The position numbers and the translations under genes are program-made. 64,000 bases of DNA from Paenibacillus artemisiicola (GTDB taxonomy: Bacteria; Bacillota; Bacilli; Paenibacillales; Paenibacillaceae). Of the stretch, positions 49,469-58,500 are shown piece by piece; position 1 is the first letter of the stretch, and each line of letters begins with the position of its first letter. The stretch covers positions 62,001 to 126,000 of the forward strand of contig NZ_JAGGDJ010000012.1 in the NCBI RefSeq assembly GCF_017652985.1, written 5' to 3'. The notes below the pieces were generated by a model. That model saw nothing but the letters and a program-made list of their open reading frames with translations. It was not told where the DNA came from and did no database searches.

Positions 49469-50884
49469 ATGATTCGGGTTTCAACATTGCCGCCCCGTCC
49501 ACAGCGAATTAATTTCAGCATAGTTGAGCACCTTCAAAAGGAAAAAGAAGATAAGAGAAAAACAGCCTCCATACGAGGTTATCAGCATCGAACGCTCGAG
49601 GAAGTTGTGAAGATTGTGCAGGATCAATTGAAGAAAACAGATGGAACGGCGGAAGAGCAGGACGAACACAAGGAAATGATTCATCAAGCCGGCCTCGGCA
49701 ATCCAATTGCGCAAGAGCGCGTGAAATCGATTATAAAGCAGATCATCTATGATCATATGCTTTATGCTTCGCTTGGCGAGCTACAAGAACGAATGAGTTT
49801 ACCTGAAGCGGTCTTTGCCCTCACGGTTGGCGCTGGCTACATTGAGGACTTATATAAGGGAAAAGAGATCGAAGAAGTCCAAGTAAACGGAATTGACATA
49901 TACATCATGCGAGATGGAGTATCAGTTAAGTTTCCACGGGTGTTTAACAACATGGATCAGGTTATTCGTCTTCAGGAAAGGCTTGCACTGTACGGCCGAG
50001 CTCGTATCAACGAGCAGCATCCAATCTGTCATACCTATATGTTCAATAAAGCACGGCTTACAATGACGCAGTCTCCGTATTCAGCCTTTCCGACAATTGC
50101 AATTCGGAATTTCATCCTTCGGGATCCAGAGTTGCATTCTACGTTGGTTGATCGTGGTACGCTGAATACGGCTATGGCAATGCTGCTTTCCCTGTTTGTA
50201 AAATATCATGCATCTATTATCGTAGCTGGGGGAACTAAAACCGGTAAAACGACTACATTGTACGCACTTGCCAAGGAAATACCAGTCCTTGAACGTGTGC
50301 TCTCCCTGGAAACAGAAATGGAGATGCGGTTAGATGAGCGTCTTCCAGGCCGTAACATTGTGCCATATCAAGCGGTTCCTGAACTAGGAATATCAATGGA
50401 GGATGCATTTTTACCGCTTCTTCGTTTAAGTCCAGATCGCATAATCATTGGCGAAGTTCGAGGTCCTGAGGCTTCTCAAGCTGTACAGGCTGCATTACGC
50501 GGACATGATACCATGGTGTCCCTTCACTCAAAATATCGGAGCATGATTATCACGGACATCATGGACATGGTTAAGCAAGATGGGCGAACACATGATGACA
50601 ACCTTCTCAAGAACCGCATTGGCCGTGCATTCAACATTGTCATTTATCAGCGATTTGTCAAAGTGAATGAACGAAAAAATCTTCGCGTGATGACAGAAAT
50701 CACAGAGGTCGTACCCACCGAAAACGGAGACATTATCATGCGCCCATTATATGAATGGAAAGCAGAAAAAAACGATTGGGTAAGGACGGAACACAAGATT
50801 AGTCATGAACTGATGGAGCACATGATGAGCTATGGTGCATCGGCTGAAGAGTTCACGGCATTGGGGCTATACGGATGCAACTGA
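49469..50884 (+). CDS. tadA: TadA/CpaF-type pilus assembly ATPase
   Basis: 471 residues, ATG at 49469 after GGAGGGAAGA. A secretion ATPase with Walker A ASIIVAGGTKTGKTTTLYAL near residue 257, LSLETEMEMRLDERLPGRNI, and Walker B LLRLSPDRIIIGEVRGPEAS, then the His box (TMVSLHSKYRS). CpaF/TadA powers extension, and in Tad systems perhaps retraction, of Flp-type pili. The last 10 bases overlap the tadB gene. Confidence 0.92.
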   Translation: MIRVSTLPPRPQRINFSIVEHLQKEKEDKRKTASIRGYQHRTLEEVVKIVQDQLKKTDGTAEEQDEHKEMIHQAGLGNPIAQERVKSIIKQIIYDHMLYASLGELQERMSLPEAVFALTVGAGYIEDLYKGKEIEEVQVNGIDIYIMRDGVSVKFPRVFNNMDQVIRLQERLALYGRARINEQHPICHTYMFNKARLTMTQSPYSAFPTIAIRNFILRDPELHSTLVDRGTLNTAMAMLLSLFVKYHASIIVAGGTKTGKTTTLYALAKEIPVLERVLSLETEMEMRLDERLPGRNIVPYQAVPELGISMEDAFLPLLRLSPDRIIIGEVRGPEASQAVQAALRGHDTMVSLHSKYRSMIITDIMDMVKQDGRTHDDNLLKNRIGRAFNIVIYQRFVKVNERKNLRVMTEITEVVPTENGDIIMRPLYEWKAEKNDWVRTEHKISHELMEHMMSYGASAEEFTALGLYGCN

Positions 50885-51801
50885 TTAATTTCGCATTTCT
50901 GGCCGCTTTTATCATTGGCGTCATATTTATCGTTGAACCAATTGTCGGCAGGCTAATGGTCGGATTTCTTGTCATGAAGCGAAGCCGATTTTACCAAAAG
51001 CGTAAGAATAATGGTCGATACCATACTAAGGAAGGCCATGCATCACGATATCATCCGGTCATGATGAAGCTTAACGATTACCTGAGCGTGGCAGAGGTTT
51101 CAATACCTGCAACCTACATTTTGGCCTTATGTTTACTCATCACGTTTTTTGTCTTCATCGTAAGCTTTAAAATGATGCCGGCGCCTGGATATGACATCAT
51201 CATTGCCTTGTTATTTGGTACCGTTCCGCTTCTTTGGTGCTGGTCACGATTTCAGAAGAAGACGATAGCGATGGCATCTGTCATGATTCCCACCGTACAA
51301 AACTTTATTGGATATTTTACTGAGGCTGAGAACTTAGAAAGTGCTATCTACAAGGCAGCACGTACAATACCATTCGAAATCTCCAATGAGTGGAATCGCC
51401 TTATTATGGATTTGCAGACTGGAGAAAGGCCAGAAAAAGCACTGATTCAGTTTGCTGACCGTGTTGGGAACGATTGGGCCCATTATTTCGCGGACATCAT
51501 CATTACACACGTAGATACCGGGGTCAACATTACTCCCTCGCTGTTTAAGTTGATTGGTGAAATGCAAAACTCCGAATACAACGAGGAAAAACGGTTGACC
51601 TTATTGACGGCTTACAAGTATGGAACCTTTATCATGATTGGCTTAGCAGCATTTGTTGTTTACTTCAATATAAGAATGGATCCGGAGAATTACGATTTTT
51701 ACTTTCACACGTCAACCGGGGTTAACATCATCACGTTGTCTGTCTTCGTTCTCTTCATATCGTTTATAGGAGCGATGTACATGGGACGAAAAAAATTATG
51801 A
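50875..51801 (+). CDS. tadB: TadB-like inner-membrane platform protein
   Basis: 308 residues, ATG at 50875 inside the end of tadA (coupled). Membrane helices near 4-25, 75-95, 108-125 and 245-300 with a central GspF-type cytoplasmic domain (TVQNFIGYFTEAENLESAIY, EWNRLIMDLQTGERPEKALI). This is the usual TadB layout; with TadC it forms the platform that contacts the ATPase. Confidence 0.85.
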   Translation: MQLINFAFLAAFIIGVIFIVEPIVGRLMVGFLVMKRSRFYQKRKNNGRYHTKEGHASRYHPVMMKLNDYLSVAEVSIPATYILALCLLITFFVFIVSFKMMPAPGYDIIIALLFGTVPLLWCWSRFQKKTIAMASVMIPTVQNFIGYFTEAENLESAIYKAARTIPFEISNEWNRLIMDLQTGERPEKALIQFADRVGNDWAHYFADIIITHVDTGVNITPSLFKLIGEMQNSEYNEEKRLTLLTAYKYGTFIMIGLAAFVVYFNIRMDPENYDFYFHTSTGVNIITLSVFVLFISFIGAMYMGRKKL

Positions 51802-51816
51802 GCAGGTGAGTAATGA

Positions 51817-52689
51817 ATGGTATCTGTGCTTATTGGCGTTGGCTTTTCCGTAGGCGTAGGTTTAATTGTGTATTCGATGTTGTTTTCCGTCAAGTTAAAG
51901 AGAAGGCTTAGGATTCCATCTACGAGGATTAAAAGGAGGCAACTCTTTCAAGAAAAGTACGCGACTGCTGTAACTCGAGAAAATGTCAGAAAATCTAATT
52001 ATAAAGTCGCACGAAGATTAAAAACCGCCGGTAATCCGTTCGGGATGCAAGTGTTTCATTACAATATGCTACGTCTTGCATTGCCGCTGGTAACCATCCT
52101 ATTAATGTTCGTGCTGTACGAACTAAGAAATAGTTTGAATGGGTATGTGACCAACTTTCCCATCATTCCCTTTATCGTTATCGTGTTGCTCTCCTATGCG
52201 GCGCCCCCTCTCTTTCTAGTCATGCTTGCTCGACAGCGCCGAGAGGTATTAGCAGAAGAAATTGTTAAGTTCTCACATCGCTTAATTGTTTGCATGACTG
52301 ATAAAATTCCCCTTTATTATGCAATACGTCGGGCGGGGAGGACCTGCAAGGTCCTCAAGCCTTATGTAGACGAGATGCTCATTGATTGGATGAACAATCC
52401 AAGAGCTGCCATTAACCAGTTTGGAGAACAGATTGGCATCAATGAAGTCCTTCCATTGACCAATACATTATTGGCTAGCTGGAACGCGCCAGAGGATAAA
52501 ATCATCAACTTATTTCACCAACAGATTCGCAATATTGATACCATGCGAGATTTTCAAGTGAAAAAGAAGATTGAAGCCTCGCCTTTGCGTGTAACCTTTG
52601 TCATTTTGATACCTTTCTTAGTAACGGGCATTCTCTGTCTGTTGCCTTGGTATATGAGTTTCCAAGCGACTATTCAGCAAATATTTTAA
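51817..52689 (+). CDS. tadC: TadC-like inner-membrane platform protein
   Basis: 290 residues, ATG at 51817 after GCAGGTGAG. N-terminal helix, a basic stretch, two helices near 88-135 (LALPLVTILLMFVLYELR, FIVIVLLSYAAPPLFLVML), the GspF-like domain (FSHRLIVCMTDKIPLYYAIR, EQIGINEVLPLTNTLLASWN) and a final helix (VTFVILIPFLVTGILCLLPW). It is the standard partner of TadB. Confidence 0.82.
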   Translation: MVSVLIGVGFSVGVGLIVYSMLFSVKLKRRLRIPSTRIKRRQLFQEKYATAVTRENVRKSNYKVARRLKTAGNPFGMQVFHYNMLRLALPLVTILLMFVLYELRNSLNGYVTNFPIIPFIVIVLLSYAAPPLFLVMLARQRREVLAEEIVKFSHRLIVCMTDKIPLYYAIRRAGRTCKVLKPYVDEMLIDWMNNPRAAINQFGEQIGINEVLPLTNTLLASWNAPEDKIINLFHQQIRNIDTMRDFQVKKKIEASPLRVTFVILIPFLVTGILCLLPWYMSFQATIQQIF

Positions 52690-52700
52690 GGGGGGATCCA

Positions 52701-52847
52701 GTGGAGAAAATCATTACAATCATCGTTGTGTGCATTATTGTTATTGGGCTTACATTCTGGGTTTTCAACAATCCAAATGGAATAGGGCCTGGGCTCGATC
52801 AAGGTGGAAGGAATGTCAAAGACAAGATTGTAGAAGCGACAAAATAA
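52701..52847 (+). CDS. Mini-pilin-like protein 1
   Basis: 48 residues, GTG at 52701 after AAGGGGGGATCCA. One hydrophobic helix at ~4-21 (IITIIVVCIIVIGLTFWVFN) then the motif FNNPNGIGPGLD and a short polar tail. It shares W.FNNPNG with the next gene. Size and place in the Tad operon fit Flp-type minor or major pilins, though no G|xxxxE processing site precedes the helix; the first residues are exposed, so the class of leader is unclear. Confidence 0.7.
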   Translation: MEKIITIIVVCIIVIGLTFWVFNNPNGIGPGLDQGGRNVKDKIVEATK

Positions 52848-52861
52848 GGAGGTTTTTGCTG

Positions 52862-53050
52862 ATGATTGACAAGGCAATTGGAATTTTTATTATTGTGGTG
52901 ATCGGAATTGGACTTCTTTTTTGGGCTTTCAATAACCCGAATGGTCTAGGCAGCAGTGTCGATAGCGGGGCTTCTAAGGTTCATTCAAAAGTTGCCACCT
53001 TTGATTATAGCGGTGGAACGGCTCCAGGAGCCGGTCACACGGCGCCGTAA
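52862..53050 (+). CDS. Mini-pilin-like protein 2
   Basis: 62 residues, ATG at 52862 after AAGGAGG. A hydrophobic helix (~5-22, AIGIFIIVVIGIGLLFWAFN), the shared FNNPNGLG motif, then a Ser/Gly-rich tail (SSVDSGASKVHSKVATF). Clear paralogue of the previous gene, 14 bases apart. Likely a pilus subunit or a partner in assembly. Confidence 0.7.
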   Translation: MIDKAIGIFIIVVIGIGLLFWAFNNPNGLGSSVDSGASKVHSKVATFDYSGGTAPGAGHTAP

Positions 53051-53057
53051 TTAAGAG

Positions 53058-53216
53058 ATGGACAAGCCTGTAATAATTATCATTACTGCGATTATCGTTA
53101 TCGGAATATGCACATGGATGTTTTTAGGCCCTAGCGGTATGAACAATACCATAAAGAATGGCTATGAGAATTTGAAAACTGAGACGCGTTCTTATGGCTA
53201 TAAGCCGGGTTCATAA
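53058..53216 (+). CDS. Mini-pilin-like protein 3
   Basis: 52 residues, ATG at 53058, seven bases after the previous stop; the ribosome site is weak (TTAAGAG), suggesting coupling. Helix at ~4-22 (PVIIIITAIIVIGICTWMFL) then GPSGMNN and a tyrosine-containing tail (KNGYENLKTETRSYGYKPGS). Third member of the tandem, most diverged. A hairpin follows. Confidence 0.6.
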   Translation: MDKPVIIIITAIIVIGICTWMFLGPSGMNNTIKNGYENLKTETRSYGYKPGS

Positions 53217-53222
53217 AACAAA

Positions 53223-53248
53223 GAGGGAGAGCGAAAGCTTTCCCTCTC
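53223..53248 (+). terminator. Hairpin after the mini-pilin genes
   Basis: GAGGGA...TCCCTC with inner GC GAAA GC; no long T run follows, so it may be a processing or partial-termination site that sets a high pilin-mRNA level. Confidence 0.5.
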
Positions 53249-53279
53249 CATAATTAATTGGGAAGTAGCGGGTGAGAAC

Positions 53280-53741
53280 ATGATTGCAAGGCTGCTAGCT
53301 GGTCCTATTAAGAACGAAAAGGGAGTTTCAGATCTAATTGTGCTTCTTATTGTCCTTCCGATTTTCTTTGCAATCACGGTTATGATGGTTACCTTATTTA
53401 CGTTTAAAATGAGACAGGCCAAACTGGACGATATCAAGGACCGGGCCCTTCAAATGGTTGAAACAGCTGGGTACTTGACACCTGCCATAGAAGACGATAT
53501 TCGAACTAAAATGGCCAGTTTAGGCTATGATGCAGTAACTAAAAGCGGAACCAATTTTCCAACTTTCGCAGGTAGCACGATGAATAAAGTACGTAAGAAC
53601 GATGCAGATCCGACAGTTAAACTTGTAATTCAATATCCCGCTTCAGATTTGGCGAAATTAATGGTCTTCTTCGGAGTGGCCTCGACGGAGGATCCAGGAT
53701 ACTTCTATCTTGAAGGCTATGGAAGAAGTGAACAAAAATGA
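53280..53741 (+). CDS. TadE-like pseudopilin
   Basis: 153 residues, ATG at 53280 after GCGGGTGAG. The N-terminus NEKGVSDLIVLLIVLPIFFA has a prepilin-like glycine followed by a long hydrophobic helix, the TadE/pseudopilin pattern. The rest is soluble (KLDDIKDRALQMVETAGYLT). It should be processed by the prepilin peptidase at 62585. The stop overlaps the next ATG. Confidence 0.75.
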   Translation: MIARLLAGPIKNEKGVSDLIVLLIVLPIFFAITVMMVTLFTFKMRQAKLDDIKDRALQMVETAGYLTPAIEDDIRTKMASLGYDAVTKSGTNFPTFAGSTMNKVRKNDADPTVKLVIQYPASDLAKLMVFFGVASTEDPGYFYLEGYGRSEQK

Positions 53742-54361
53742 AACCACTGAAAATTTTGGGTAACGAACGAGGCGGGGTTTCAATAATGATTTTCTCTATT
53801 CTTGCTTTGCTTTTTTCTGTAATTGTCATGGTGTACTGCCTTGATTATATATTGCTGTACAGTACGCAAAATAAACTAAAAAACGACTTAAATGCTGCGG
53901 TCCATGCTGGTTCGTTATCAATTGACGAAGTGGAACTTGCAGAGGGCAATTTTAAATTGGATACAATCACTCCAGGGATTAGCGCCCAGGACATGTTCTA
54001 CAAATACCTTCGTTTAAATATGGGACTAGACCTTAACAATATTGCAGTTGCCGGCAGTAAATTAAAGCCGGGGACACCGGTCCATGTGGATGAGCTAGTC
54101 TATATTGATTATGAAGCAGGAACGCTATTTAACCTAGGAAAAAACCCGACTACATGTTCATACTCCCTCATAGCTTCACGCATAACATGTGCGGTGACTT
54201 TAAACAATGGGAGCTCTACAAAAATAACACGGACCATTGATGAGACAATCGTGGGTCCATCTATCGTAGCTGTTGTCGATACGATACATGAGAGTATTGG
54301 CTCGCTTTCCAATGAACCGTTATTACTACCGGCTGTACAGGAAGTATACTTTACTAAGTAA
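53738..54361 (+). CDS. TadE/TadG-like pseudopilin
   Basis: 207 residues, ATG at 53738 overlapping the previous stop by four bases. ERGGVSIMIFSILALLFSVI is a TadG/TadE-type leader and helix (ERG then hydrophobic). An extracellular part with two cysteines (TTCSYSLIASRITC) follows. It is the last gene before site g and probably completes the pilus core operon. Confidence 0.75.
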   Translation: MKPLKILGNERGGVSIMIFSILALLFSVIVMVYCLDYILLYSTQNKLKNDLNAAVHAGSLSIDEVELAEGNFKLDTITPGISAQDMFYKYLRLNMGLDLNNIAVAGSKLKPGTPVHVDELVYIDYEAGTLFNLGKNPTTCSYSLIASRITCAVTLNNGSSTKITRTIDETIVGPSIVAVVDTIHESIGSLSNEPLLLPAVQEVYFTK

Positions 54362-54395
54362 AGGTAGAATAGGTGTATTCAATTATGATATATAA

Positions 54396-54424
54396 TCTAA
54401 TTAATAAACTAATATACAACAATT
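54396..54424. promoter_or_regulatory. Shared AT-rich element, site g
   Basis: Minus-strand reading AATTGTTGTATATTAGTTTA then TTAATTAG, inverted relative to the downstream gene. It separates the pilus core operon from the stalk/adhesin operon. Confidence 0.55.
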
Positions 54425-54582
54425 ATTTCGATGAATACCCATACGTACTCAAGTATTAACTTTTGAACGCCCATCATCGAGAGGAGAGTTGCAGCAATAT
54501 CTCGCCATCTTGGATCATTTTACTAACTTCATGTGGTGACCGATATTAATAGTACTTATTACTTAACTTTTTGGGGGAAACG

Positions 54583-55536
54583 ATGATGAATAAGAAGAGC
54601 TTAACAGGAGCGATTATTGCCACGGTGATGGCATCAAGTATCTTTAACGTTGGATTTGCTGCGGCTGCAGGGACGCCGGTTATGCGGCCGACTAATATGC
54701 CTATTAAGGTTTTATATAACGCGCGACAAATTGCTACGGACGTTCAACCAGTTAACGTCAATGGAACTGTTCTTGTCCCAATCCGGTTTGTCTCCGACAA
54801 GCTCGGGGGCAAGTTGACGCTGACCGGCAAAAAGATCAGCATTGTGAAGGGAAGCAGTAAGTTGGAACTAACGATTGGCTCTTCTTCGGCAACGATAAAT
54901 GGAAAAGCAAATTCTCTACCCGTATCGGTTCGTGTGTCTTCCGGAAGGACATTGGTTCCTTTACGTGTTGTGAGTGAAGGCTTAAATGTCTCGGTTCAGT
55001 GGGATAGCGTTCTTCATTTCGTTTGGATTGGGAACAAATCAGTCCCGAAAATTGAAGACATTGCAAACCCGGTCAATATTAAGCCATATCTACCACTTTA
55101 TAAAGGTAAGGAATATCTCGCTGCATATATAGAGGAAATGCCTTATTCAAAAGTAGCGGTACTAACAGAGGCTAGTTTCCCGTTCATTTTAGGAGCGCGA
55201 ACATTCTATAGACTCGATATGGCATTCGATACTAATAATAATGCATACCTTCAGACATCTATAGTGGATAATACTTCAATCGGTTTTAAATACTTTTTTC
55301 TCTTAAATAACTCCATCGCCCGGTTACGTTCAGAAGCTAGATACTTGCGCACTTCTCCTCTTTCAGGAATTAGAATGAAATACCATCCAATTGTATCTTT
55401 GACTGACAAGGTAAACGATAACATCAGTAACTACGAGAGCTTAAGCATAAGGAACATCTCATACATCGGAATTCGTGAAGATTTTACTAAAAATAATGAA
55501 CTTACTGCGATACTCATCAAGAATCCTTGGAGGTAG
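54583..55536 (+). CDS. Secreted stalk-domain (copper amine oxidase N-terminal-like) protein
   Basis: 317 residues from the ATG at 54583, after GGGGGAAACG. Signal peptide at 1-28 (IIATVMASSIFNVGFAAAAG). Residues ~40-160 are two stalk repeats: NGTVLVPIRFVSDKLGGKLT and SGRTLVPLRVVSEGLNVSVQ, then FVWIGNK. The rest (~150 residues) is unassigned. Stalk domains occur in surface proteins of Paenibacillus and clostridia. Its gene lies directly before the giant adhesin gene, with only four bases between stop and the next start, so the two are probably exported and act together. Confidence 0.8.
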   Translation: MMNKKSLTGAIIATVMASSIFNVGFAAAAGTPVMRPTNMPIKVLYNARQIATDVQPVNVNGTVLVPIRFVSDKLGGKLTLTGKKISIVKGSSKLELTIGSSSATINGKANSLPVSVRVSSGRTLVPLRVVSEGLNVSVQWDSVLHFVWIGNKSVPKIEDIANPVNIKPYLPLYKGKEYLAAYIEEMPYSKVAVLTEASFPFILGARTFYRLDMAFDTNNNAYLQTSIVDNTSIGFKYFFLLNNSIARLRSEARYLRTSPLSGIRMKYHPIVSLTDKVNDNISNYESLSIRNISYIGIREDFTKNNELTAILIKNPWR

Positions 55537-55540
55537 TAAA

Positions 55541-58500
55541 TTGAGGTTTAGACATAAGAATAAATCTACCGCTATACTTCTATTGGTTTCATTAATTGTG
55601 TCTTTATTTTTTTGGCTTCAGTACATTGACACTGTAAAGGCAGCTGCAGGCAATTCAAATGTTACTCCAGTTAAGGAACTTGACCCTGTAACGCAGCAGC
55701 CTCTGCCTTCAAACAAACGCTATGCTGTTGCATTCGTATATTACGACATTTGGTCAAACTCTAGTGGTGAATGGATGACGTATAAGCCCAATGATACTAA
55801 CGTCCCCATTACATCCCCCTATACATTTTCCTTTCCTGAAAGAACCGTTAAGGATGTTCAAGTTTATAGATTTGACCCAGCAAATTTGCGACAAAAAGAT
55901 TTTTTCAATCGCTCACGTGCCGGTGAGAGCTGGAACGATTATGTGGATTGGGTTGGAGTCAATCCTTCCAACCCAATTGAATCTTCACCGTCAGGAATTA
56001 ATTCAAGTACTGTTTCATTCAATATTTCTTTAACAGGAACATTATCCGCCATTAATCCATATAACATTCGAACTGAAGAATCGGACACTTGCAGCTCATG
56101 CTCCGAGAATGTGGTTGGCTTGCGATACTTCTTCCCAGTTCTTATCGAGTTCACACTCAATGGCAAGTATGAAGTACATCATAAGGACACAAACGGACAG
56201 TCGTTGGATTCCTTGTCTCCAGCCAAAATTGGAGACATGAATGCCGGTTCATCGTATCCTCCTACACCGGATGTCATTGCAGGGTACACATACGCAAATA
56301 AATACAAGAAGACGACCGACGGTAGTGATCCTGCTGAAGGCTCTTTTTTATCGGGAACACCGTCTATTGTGTACGACGGTCTCTTTGACACGTACAAAGT
56401 GAATTACTATTATGACAAGGTTTCTAACGATGGCAAGGTGATCATAAAGCACTTTGACACCAACAATAACAGCCTCGACGGTATCGCAGGGCTCAGCGAT
56501 CGGGAACAGGTGCTGAAGGAAGGGACCTCCTATTTATTCACACATGACGCTCCAACCGCTGGCGCTGGCTATGTATATGCTGGTTACAAAAAATCCACGT
56601 CCGGCAGCATCCCAAGTGGCTCTAATAATTCCGGCGAGTACACGCTTGGAACGTATACGAAAGCAACTTTCCCGAATCCTGTATATCTATATTATTACTA
56701 CGATGTCGATTCTACGGTAACGGCCGGAGAAATCAACATTCGGCATATGGTCCGAATCGGACCGAACGGTACATATACCCTCGCAAAGCAGCAGACCATC
56801 CCGGTCGCATCTCTACCGTTCGGCGCAGGCTACAGCTCAGACAGTACATACGGCGCAGTCCAGGGCAGTAACTTATCTTATGTTGCCTACTCCAACACGG
56901 TAACGGTTAAGACCAATCAATCGGTGACGGTCAATTCAACAACGCCAAAAGCGTACGTCTCATTCTTTTATGAAAAGCCATTTGATTTTACCGGGGATTT
57001 CGATGTCATTCCAAGCACGATTCCCTATAAAGATTCATTTAGGCTGCATCCAAGGGACTTTCAATTAAAGGGCTGCACCTACATTTCGCACCGATTCAAG
57101 ATTGAACGAAATGGAACGTGGGTTGGAGATCCGGTCACAGGCCAAACAACGGATTCGACATTCACGTTTGGTAATTATCCATGGGTGATCGGGGTCGGCG
57201 TGCATAACGTCTACATGCAGATTGTGACGAGCTGCGGCACGTCAGATTGGATCGGCCCCAAGCCACTTACAGTGACGGGGCCGACCGTCAATAACCCGCC
57301 AACATTTGAGATCGGCTTCGTCGATCCCGGCCAACCTACGAAACCGTTGCATCAAGTGGTGGAGGGAACGACGCTCAATTTGATTTTTATCAACGATCCG
57401 ACCGTACCGACGCCGAACGATCCGGACGGAGATTCGATTTACTTTATGGGATTCGATTTCGCGGCCGGTTCGCCCTTTGTCCAATCGATTCCATCCAAGA
57501 GCATTGAATATGTTGACGGGCAGCATAACGTAAAGATGGACACGTTAGGGTACCAATACGTGTGCGCGCAGATGCGCGACGAGTGGGGCGCGACCGCAGA
57601 TGCTTGTACATATATTGAAGTCGTCCCAAAAAATCCGGTTCCCGTCATCGACTGCCCTCCAACCGTCATCGCGAACCATCCGATTCCTGATGGTGCAATT
57701 AACAGCAATCGCAGTTACAGTCCAATTACGTATTTAAAGATCGACCACAGCCGCGATGAATGGACGAACAAGCAGACCAGCTATCCAAATCCGGGCACGA
57801 CGGATACGACCGTACAGGTCTCGTTATCTGTCTACGATGAGAATGGCTTGAAATCGCTGACGCCGGCGACATGTACGATCATCGTGAAGCCGGATCTCCC
57901 GCCGGTCGCCAAACTCGTCGTTCCGCCGTTATCGGTCCGTGGCACGGAATTGGACTTGTTGAATAAATCGATGAGTCCGGATGCTGATGCGATTGTGAAA
58001 GCAGAATACAAGTACAAATATGACGCGAACAACAACGGCTTTGGGGATGATACATGGCAGACGGCAAACGGCACGCTTGTTAAGCTTCAGTTTACTCCGT
58101 CGAAGGTCGGCAAGTACCTGTTCTACTTGAAGGTAACGGAGGAGTACGGACAGTGGGATAATACGGATTCTGATCCACCTACAACGCTGACGCTCGATGT
58201 TGTGAATAATGCACCGGAAGTCTCCTTTGAGATGGAAGGGAACAATCCGAATCCAAACCTTGATCCGTATACAAGCATTCAACCGGAAGAGATGGTAAAA
58301 TGGCCGGTTTATGTGCCGGGTACCAATAATTTGGTTTACAACACCAACAACTTGTGGCGGACAACGACAGGGAATATGATCAGCGGGGAAGGACGGAACT
58401 TCGGCCAACAAACGGATGAAGCGTATCAATATTCGATGACCCGGTTCAGCCGAACGCTCTCTTCCTATCAGGCTTATCCGTTAACGAACAACGGATTTGG

